From positions 1 through 25,798 of the forward strand of contig JADNRX010000715.1 in assembly GCA_015501595.1 (NCBI GenBank): a stretch of DNA of 25,798 nucleotides. Reading direction: 5' to 3'. Below the pieces are notes generated by a model. That model worked only from the letters and a program-made list of their open reading frames with translations, had not been told where the DNA came from and ran no database searches. Of the stretch, positions 19,054 through 25,798 are shown in pieces (within the stretch, counting starts at the first letter, position 1; each line of letters starts with the position of its first letter). This DNA is from Hymenopellis radicata. Taxonomy: Eukaryota > Basidiomycota > Agaricomycetes > Agaricales > Physalacriaceae. Both the position numbers and the translations under genes were made by a program.

Positions 19054-19639
19054 CTTGTTGGTGGGAAGGTAGAGAGAAAAAGGGTGCGGGGCGTTCGACG
19101 AATGTGGTACAAAGGCTTGCAGGTTCGTTCACACCGCATACGGTAAGCCGGAGGGCCAAGGATGACTTTTGAAAAAAATTATCTGTCGCCGGCTGCGATC
19201 GGGTAGGTCGGCGGTTCGAATACCGACCGATGATACTGTATGTAAAGTAATTTATATGTATATTATGTATTGTACACCTACTGTGGCGCAGCACAGCAAT
19301 ATCTAGTGTTAATTCATACTTTTCTGGCTCGCTATCCGTGAGCCTGGGGCCTGGGGGCCATTACCGCTACTACTAGGACAAGATTAGCGAAATAATCAGT
19401 AATACACCCTTTTGGGTAATCAAACCCCTAACTCCTTCTTCATCTCTACCAACACCGTCTGTACCTCTCGCGTGCCGGCTACTCGTGCGCGAGTGATTGC
19501 GGGGCGCAATTCAACGCTACTCATTAATTCTGTTGATTAATTATACCAGTTGTTACCCCCATGCTTTCTGCTACTGCTCAAGAGGAGTGCGGGAAAGAAC
19601 TACCAACCTTCACTGTCAGACCTCGCTGCGACTGGCAAA
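19054..19639. other. Intergenic stretch, no supported gene
   Basis: P450 upstream region and spacer. A B-box-like GGTTCGAATACC near 19211 does not fold into a tRNA. Confidence 0.45.
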
Positions 19640-20710
19640 CGCGGTCACGAGCATACTGATGCCCGCTTGTTGCGACCACCTGCAGGGCTCAAAGCATCGT
19701 TTGGTTGAGGTTGAAGGTCATGGTGAGGATGCAGTCGCTCCCGCGCCACGCCGCCTTGGACGTCCTCCGGGAACGGGACACCGGCAGATTGCGCTGAGAG
19801 AAGCAGAAGCAGGGCTCGGGGCTCGGGTGCCCATCTTTAAATGCTATTTCTGTTCTGGTAAGCGCGAATCTTCATGTGCTCAGTATAGGCTCAGCAAGTG
19901 CAAGTTGGCAACTGCACGGTGCAGGAGCAATCCTCCTCTCCTGTGTTATCCACTCCGAACCGTCGCGTCTCCAATGCGTTGCCTGGCTTCTCCGTGTCCT
20001 CCGCCTTACTGTACTATTACGACCTTATCTTCACAGATTTTTAGAAAAAAAAAATTCTGAAAGCCCGATAAGGATTTCCAGGTGATCGGCGGGGTCCGAT
20101 AAGAAAAAATGACCCCACCGTTACGCGTTATGCGAAGATGAGGTCGTAATAGTACAGTAATGGCTACTCCTCACGTGTCAACTACAAAGTCTACAAACAC
20201 GTCACCATTGCGGACACCCTCACGCGCCTTGACACCGTATACAACTGTTGAACAGACTGCAACGGTGTCCCTCCGCTCAGTGCTCGCAACCGTGCAGCAG
20301 TGCAGCAGATGGCGGAAGGGATTCCTTCAACATGCTGTGCCGACCTCGAGGACTTCGGAGCCAGGAGGATGATGGCATTCATTTTATCAATCACACATCC
20401 AGTGATACACCTCAGCTCTCTAGCGTCAGGGCAATGATGAGGATGATGGGATGGGGGCCGTCCGCCCGGAGTAGGCGCAATCATCGTGCATATCCACATT
20501 AGTTTCAAGCCGCCTTCGACAAGGCAGTTCCTTGGATTGAGAAGACTCGGCAAGGCACAGCTGGGCACTCTCATGTCTATGCTGCTGAATCTTTTTGGGT
20601 CCCCCAGAAGTCGCCTTTTTTTCGCCTTGATAAACCGAAGTTGCTACCTCGCGACCTCTGAGTCTTCTTCCCCAAGTTCTTCTTATGGGACTGCAACAAC
20701 CCTTTGAGCG
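19640..20710 (+). pseudogene. Decayed coding region, possibly a transposon-associated gene
   Basis: Scattered plus-strand pieces look like former exons. Near 19755-19820 is a GRP-hook-like segment (RRLGRPPGTGHRQIALREAE). Near 20260-20370 is a segment reading GVPPLSARNRAAVQQMAEG. From about 20515 one frame reads FDKAVPWIEKTRQG, then HVYAAESFWVPQKSPFFRLD, a TGA stop, and VFFPKFFLWDCNN. From memory GRP hooks followed by a W-P...LW-D block occur in a widespread Agaricomycete family linked to mobile DNA (DUF6729-like), but I cannot confirm that. Stops and frame changes between pieces show decay. A 155-bp foldback lies inside. Confidence 0.35.
20006..20160. mobile_element. 155-bp foldback (MITE-like)
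   Basis: Arms 20006-20035 and 20131-20160 are 30-bp inverted repeats with two mismatches, starting TTACTGTACTATTACGACC. The 95-bp centre is A- and C-rich. No clear target duplication beyond a possible TA is visible. Confidence 0.7.
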
Positions 20711-20807
20711 ACGGAGATTGTAAAGAGTGAGGCTTTTGAAGATCGCATTCGATGTGTTGCGGTGCGTTTGAGCTTCTGCTAAATCTCTAAATCTCCTTAC
20801 AACACAT

Positions 20808-23335
20808 CAGTAAAACGTTGGGGTTATCCCGGTGACTTTTTCCCGGGCCCGGACATCCCTGGCATCCCCTGCCCTAGGATCAGATCTCTGGCACGTCCCT
20901 GCCCTGGATTGTGTTTCCCTGGTGCTCTCTGGATACACCGAGGTCTCTGGGAAATATGCGGACCATGTACTAACATTTAAATTGTATTTGCTGCCAGATA
21001 CACAGAAACTGTTTACCTAAGTCTTATAAGTTATTGAGCTCTCACCTCCATAATGAGCGCAGACGCGTACCGACTCATGCGAAACGTGGACAGACGGGAC
21101 TTGTCAAGATATCTCCAAGTCCTTCAGGTACACGCACATGTGATGTTGGGTGCATCATGGCAGCAAAAAATAATTAGAACTCCGCGCTCTCCAACACTCC
21201 AACATGACTCCCATTGATATGAACGCCGCGCTGTTTGCTGACAGGCGTCGTCGTCAAGGTGCACGTCTTTCTTGCCATATTCTTGTACTGACTTGCCATG
21301 GCTGCTAGGTCCCCAACAACAACGACCACGGTGAAGGCACAAGGACGATAATGATGTCTGCAGCACCACAACTCTGACGACCGCAGCGCTGCCTACCGCA
21401 GCACCACGGCAACAAAGGATCTACGTCAACGCTGGAGCCATCGTCACCGCTGGAGCAACGCGCACTACGGATGGACCACACGTACTCGCAGCCCATGCGA
21501 CGCAGGGTGGTATCTGATCAGGCAGAGACTGCAGTGGATAGTCGGGTCTAGGACGACGCGGAGAGCTGGGCGCCATTGCAGGTACGTCTTTTCGATTCGA
21601 GACAGCGACCTGATTTTTGGGCAGACCACGACCCACCATCCCACCACGTCCTCGCTTGACTAGATCCGACCTGCTTTGGTCTTTGGAACGATGATAGGGC
21701 GACTTCCTCCATGAATCGGTGTAGCACGGTTTTATACACCCGCAAGAGACGACACCAATGATGGCGCGAGCACTGACCTTAGGACATTGCCTCGGCCAGT
21801 GCCCACGCTGTCAAGGTGCGTCTTTTCTGTCCGTCTGCGCGTGCTTTTACCACTAACTTCCAGCGCTCACTCCTTTCCAGCCCTCCAACTAGCTTTAGCT
21901 GAGACTTGACGTGGACGCCTCGCACGTTGGAACATTGGCCCGTGAGCCTGTTGCCATTTTTTCGTCTGCAACACCTGTACGTGGCTCCCCCTGTGCATGA
22001 TATGGCACTAACCTCAGCTCCTCAGCCCGCCAATCGCCTCTGGCCGCGACTTGACGACGTCCACACGTTGAACTGCAACCAAAACGATGAGAACCTCAAC
22101 GCCGACAGGGACGAGGGCGTGAAGCACAATTCCGCCAAGGGAATGGCAGCAGCGGTCTGGCAGCGGTGATGGCACAGCCGCTAAACCCCCATATCAATGT
22201 AAGTCCTTTAACCTTGATCTTGATGACTGTTAACGAAGACGGCGATGATGAGCTCGACAACGACGCCTCTGCGAAATGGAAGGCTCATAACACCACTGTT
22301 TCATCGTTTCGAGATGATCCGTCGGCGGAAGGAAGCTCTGGATGAGGGTAACACGTTCTCTATCCTCTGGTAAGTCGTCGTGCTCGCTGTTCTCTTCGAC
22401 ACTGTCGCTAACAATCTTTGGTAGGACTTCTAGTTGAATAGTATGCGCACAGGACGCGGCGTCGTTAGGTCGATGACTTTCTTTGTATTCAGGTCATTGA
22501 CGTGTAATCGTACATATGTACTAGTCTTATGTGTAGAGTATTAAATCAATTGATTTGTTTTAAATTTCAAGGGGGTTCCAAAATTATAATTTTGTACACT
22601 GGGCTGTTTAATTTTTTTCAGCCCTTAAGCTTGACCCTACCTACCTCACTTACCATATATGGTAAGTGCACGTGATCCCGCCTTTGGCAGGGCAGCCTAA
22701 TTAGGGTCTCGAGCGCCACCTTAATCAAGAATTTGTCTATGACACTTTGTGAATCACCTGTAGCTGATATATTCAGTTACTGAGAGCATTGAAACTAGGA
22801 CTAATTATATCTCAGAGAACTTACGGGACCATACAGGTACTAGCCCAGCCTTGGCTTAACCCGGTACTGAAGCTAGCATAGGAAATATGTTACATGTATA
22901 ATATTTTCACTAGTTAAAGACTCAATTGGAGTTCTAAGACTTGTTTAAGTGTCCTCTATAGTCATATTTAAGGTGGTACAAAAAACTTTTTTCAGACCTC
23001 CGTGTTGACCCTACCTACCTACCGGGTGTATCGGACTTTAAGTCCGGAACCCCCTTGTTAAATTTCTCAAATGTGTGGCGTAGTAGAACAATAGGCTATA
23101 GCCTATAAGAGGTATACTAGGCATTCCACAGGGAGCCAACAGGGATGTCTGGGGATGACTTGGATTCCCTCAGAGATCAACTGCATCTCTCCGGGGAAAG
23201 GTACCCTACCCACCAGGGACCATGTGTCCCGGAATGATGGGTGATCTTTGGCATCCCTAGGATCTCTGCAGGGATGCTAGGGATGCGAGTATCTCTGCAG
23301 AGATCCCAGGGAAAACCCCGACGTTTTACTGATGC
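20808..23335. mobile_element. Possible 2.5-kb element with long imperfect inverted ends
   Basis: The left end starts CATCAGTAAAACGTTGGGG and the right end is the complement of CATCAGTAAAACGTCGGGG; about 26 bp match with few changes. Beyond that, both ends are built from related CATCCCTGGCATCCC and TCTCTGCAGAG-like words for over 100 bp. No convincing target duplication is seen. The interior (21050-22450) has possible short plus-strand exons (MSADAYRLMRNVDRRDLSRY at 21053, MTPIDMNAALFADRRRRQ near 21200) and repeated intron-like starts (GTACGTCTTTTC, GTGCGTCTTTTC), but no transposase is recognised. It contains MITE copy 3. Confidence 0.45.
22568..23057 (+). mobile_element. 490-bp hAT-like MITE, copy 3
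   Basis: Same sequence, length and orientation as copy 1, with an exact 8-bp duplication TTAAATTT at 22560-22567 and 23058-23065. Confidence 0.95.
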
Positions 23336-23399
23336 AGTTTTATTCATACTAGACTATGAAGCGCATCCGCTCTCGCGGTGATACCCTGAATGCGGCCAC

Positions 23400-25798
23400 G
23401 CTTACACTTGACTCAGGACTGTTCTTCTTCAATTCCTGATGTTATCCAATTCGAAGCGTGTCATTGGAAAGCGCACAAGCATACCCTCCAAGGACTCCCA
23501 GTTTGAACTGTTGCCAGACATAAGCGTGAAACACTTGTGCGTCGTTTTGGCTCAAACTTGGCCATGCTTTGGGCTAATCTTACGTTGTGAAAACAGACTG
23601 TGTCCGGTCAAGACCACCTCCGGATTCTCAGGTCGGAGTCTGAGTTGGCATCGCGCTTTACATATCCAATTGATCTCCATCCCAGTTGTGCGAGTAGATG
23701 CCCATCGACTGGCGAGATACTGGTCGGGTTCGCGGCGCTGTGGGAACGTACACCAAAGTTGAATTGCCCGGGCAAGTATCAAATACAGCAGACAGCGTGT
23801 TGGTGGCGAGCGTGAGCTCTTACTGATCCGGATAAGGGCGACATGTGGATGACGGTACAGTTTCAGACTTACATCGGCGAAAAGATATACGGCTTGGGCG
23901 AACGATTTGGACCGTTTGTCAAAAATGGGCAGGTTCGTGTTCTCTCAGGTTCGTTTGCCACTCGATGCTGAAGAGAATGAATAGGCCGTTGAGATATGGA
24001 ATGAAAGTGGCGGGACATCCTCTGAATTGGTGTACAAGAATATTCCCTTTTTCCTTAGCTTGCGCGGATACGGCGTGTGGGTCGCTTTTCCTGGCTTCGT
24101 TAGCTTTGAAATTCAGAGCGAAAGTAGGTTTTTATGCTTCTACTGTGGCAGATGAATCACTGTATCATTCCTAGGTGCGAGTCGAATTAACATCTCGGTG
24201 CCAATGGAGGCGATATCACTCTACTGTACAGTTTCATTCAATTCATCAGGCCATGTGACCTGTGACCGGCCTGACGAAAATTTGAATTCGTCGCGGCGCC
24301 GCAGGTGCCGTGACATGCAAAAAAATTTCGTCATAATACCCCCAATTTGGCCAACTTTAGAGCCATTTTTGGTGAAATTTGCTGGCCAGATTCGTCAGAT
24401 TTCCGCAGGACCTGTGACTGGTGTGACAATTCGTCGATTTTGGGTCCCTTGTGACCCGTGACCGACGAATTGAATGAAACTCTACAGTACATCATGCACG
24501 GTCCTACACCAAAGGCGATCCTTGAGCGGTATACGGCTATCACTGGACGCCCAGCGCTTCCTCCACCTTGGACATTCGACCTATGGCTTTCCACGTCCTT
24601 CACGACTGAAGTACGACAAGTCGACAGTTACTAGCTTTCTTCAAGGGATGCAGGATCGAGATATTTCTGTGGGGGTACTTATTCCAAGCTTCTGGATGAA
24701 GGCATTCCAGTGGTGTGATTTCGAGTTTGACAACAAGTTTTTCCCGGATGCGAAGGGACAGCTTTCGCGTCTGAAGGTGAAGGGGATATACTATAAGGTC
24801 GCGTGTTTTCTTCGAGTTTAGCGTGCTCAAAAAGGAATAGATCTGTGTTTGGATCAACCCATGTATTGCTCAGGAAAGCAAGATATTCGATGAAGGTGTC
24901 GAAAGAGACTTTTCATCAAGAAACAAGATGGGAGTGTGTGGCAATTCGATTTATTGGGTTTGTGACATTCGCTTCCAGACGTCTGTGCTGAGTAGCGTTA
25001 TAGCAAGCGGGTATGGCCTTTGTGATTTCACCAATCCCGCCGCCTGCTTGTTGTACCATCCCAAGCTTGTCACCTTCATGGATATGGGTGTTGATACTTT
25101 CAAGTAACACCTCCTACCCAAATGTTTCATCTATACTCAACACTTTCAGACCGACTTTAGCGAACATATCCCAATGAGCAAAACGGTTTACTTCGTCGTG
25201 GCTTCGATGGCTCACATCCTGCGAAGATGCACAACTACTACTCTTTCCTCTACAGTAAAGTCACATTTGACGCTGTGGAGAAGTACAAGGGCAAGCATGA
25301 AGTGATTGTATTCGCGCGCGCTGCGATGGCTGGTGGGCAGCGGTTTCCTGTGCATTTGGGAGGAGACCCGATGTCGACGTTTGAGGCTATAGTGGAGATG
25401 TTGATGGGCGGGTTGAGTTTGGGCGTGTCGGGGTTCGGGTACTGGGTGCATGATATCGGGGGTTTATGCGTGACTTGGGTACGGTTGTTTAAGTTTCTGT
25501 GTGGAGGCTTTGAGGCTGACATCAAGTAGGTGGTGGAGATTTTCATGGAGGAGATATAAACAGTGGTTTGTGTTTGGGGCATTATCCAGTCATTCGCGGT
25601 TACATGGGAGTAGAAGTTATCGAGTGCGTTTTAACGTTATACTCCCTTGATGAATGTACAAGTTGACGTCCCATGGCTCCAATGGCTCGTATGTACACGA
25701 AACTGGCGAAGCGGATCGAGTACTAGAGAAATTCATCGATCTCAAGCTTTCGCTCAGGCCTACCTCTACGCGACAGCTGTTGACACCCACGAACGGTT
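23400..25798 (+). pseudogene. GH31 glycoside hydrolase (alpha-xylosidase-like), decayed and partial
   Basis: Pieces in order match GH31: DVIQFEACHWKAHKH near 23430; GEKIYGLGERFGPFVKNG near 23880; [17 protein letters not shown] and [16 protein letters not shown] near 23990; GPTPKAILERYTAITGRPA and LPPPWTFDLW near 24500; FWMKAFQWCDFEFDNKFFP near 24690; ICVWINPCIAQESKIFDEG near 24840; DFTNPAACLLYHPKLVTFMD near 25040; MHNYYSFLYSKVTFDAVEKY near 25228; FPVHLGGDPMSTFEA near 25350 (acid/base Asp in GGD); GALSSHSRLHGSRSY near 25580; and KFIDLKLSLR near 25730. Introns at 23933-23982 and 24124-24174 still look functional. Frameshifts break the nucleophile region (KKQDGSVWQFDL near 24930) and several other places, stops are frequent, and a MITE splits the gene at 24230. 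The gene continues past the window. It once acted on alpha-linked xylosyl or glucosyl groups. Confidence 0.88.
24230..24481. mobile_element. 252-bp MITE inside the GH31 pseudogene
   Basis: Perfect 15-bp inverted ends AGTTTCATTCAATTC, extending to about 20 bp with mismatches. It is flanked by a 9-bp near-duplication CTACTGTAC (24221-24229) and CTACAGTAC (24482-24490). It sits between codons that are adjacent in GH31 proteins. Subterminal TGTGACC-GTGACCG motifs occur at both ends. A 9-bp duplication suggests a Mutator-like mover; the mismatch could be a later mutation. Confidence 0.82.

Noticed and set aside
19190..19240. B-box-like GGTTCGAATACC suggesting a tRNA or SINE
   Set aside because: No A box at the right distance, no acceptor stem and a poor T-stem.
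23091..23106. 16-bp palindrome ATAGGCTATAGCCTAT as a binding site
   Set aside because: A single perfect palindrome with no second copy or gene context; not enough to name a site.

Overview
The window looks like nuclear DNA of a filamentous basidiomycete, most likely an Agaricomycete. Genes carry many short GT-AG introns of 46-61 nt. There is a lipopeptide mating-pheromone precursor ending in a CaaX box, a basidiomycete-style multi-intron cytochrome P450, intron-bearing tRNA-Glu(CUC) genes, and a Ngaro-type tyrosine-recombinase retrotransposon of the kind common in these fungi.

Layout. 30-1750 (-): a double-Myb telobox protein gene (Tay1/Teb1-like) whose DNA-binding domains are in frame but whose flanks show several apparent frameshifts. 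3472-4630 (+): an intact two-exon membrane/coiled-coil protein. 3039-7686: four tRNA-Glu(CUC)-related loci, two intact and two decayed. 5830-8395: two of three apparently identical 490-bp hAT-like MITEs, plus a different 332-bp MITE at 6411-6742. 7785-13812 (-): a complete-looking Ngaro element in the order A1, Gag, RT-RNase H, tyrosine recombinase, B1, A2, B2. One 490-bp MITE sits in its 3' repeat region. 14171-14561 (+): a small conserved fungal protein. 15682-15810 (-): the pheromone precursor. 16953-19053 (-): the P450. 19640-20710: a decayed coding region. 20808-23332: a possible larger element with related inverted ends that contains the third 490-bp MITE. 23400-25798 (+): a decayed GH31 (alpha-xylosidase-like) gene split by a 252-bp MITE and running off the window.

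How the parts fit together. The host genes that look alive are the membrane protein, the small protein, the pheromone and the P450; the double-Myb gene is uncertain. Mobile DNA dominates the rest and shows nesting: the 490-bp MITE entered Ngaro after Ngaro landed, entered the long-TIR region, and landed between a tRNA-Glu gene and that gene's original T-tract terminator. The tyrosine recombinase, RT-RNase H and Gag reading frames are all open once short introns are removed, and the split repeats are identical, so the Ngaro copy looks young. No pheromone receptor gene is visible in the window.
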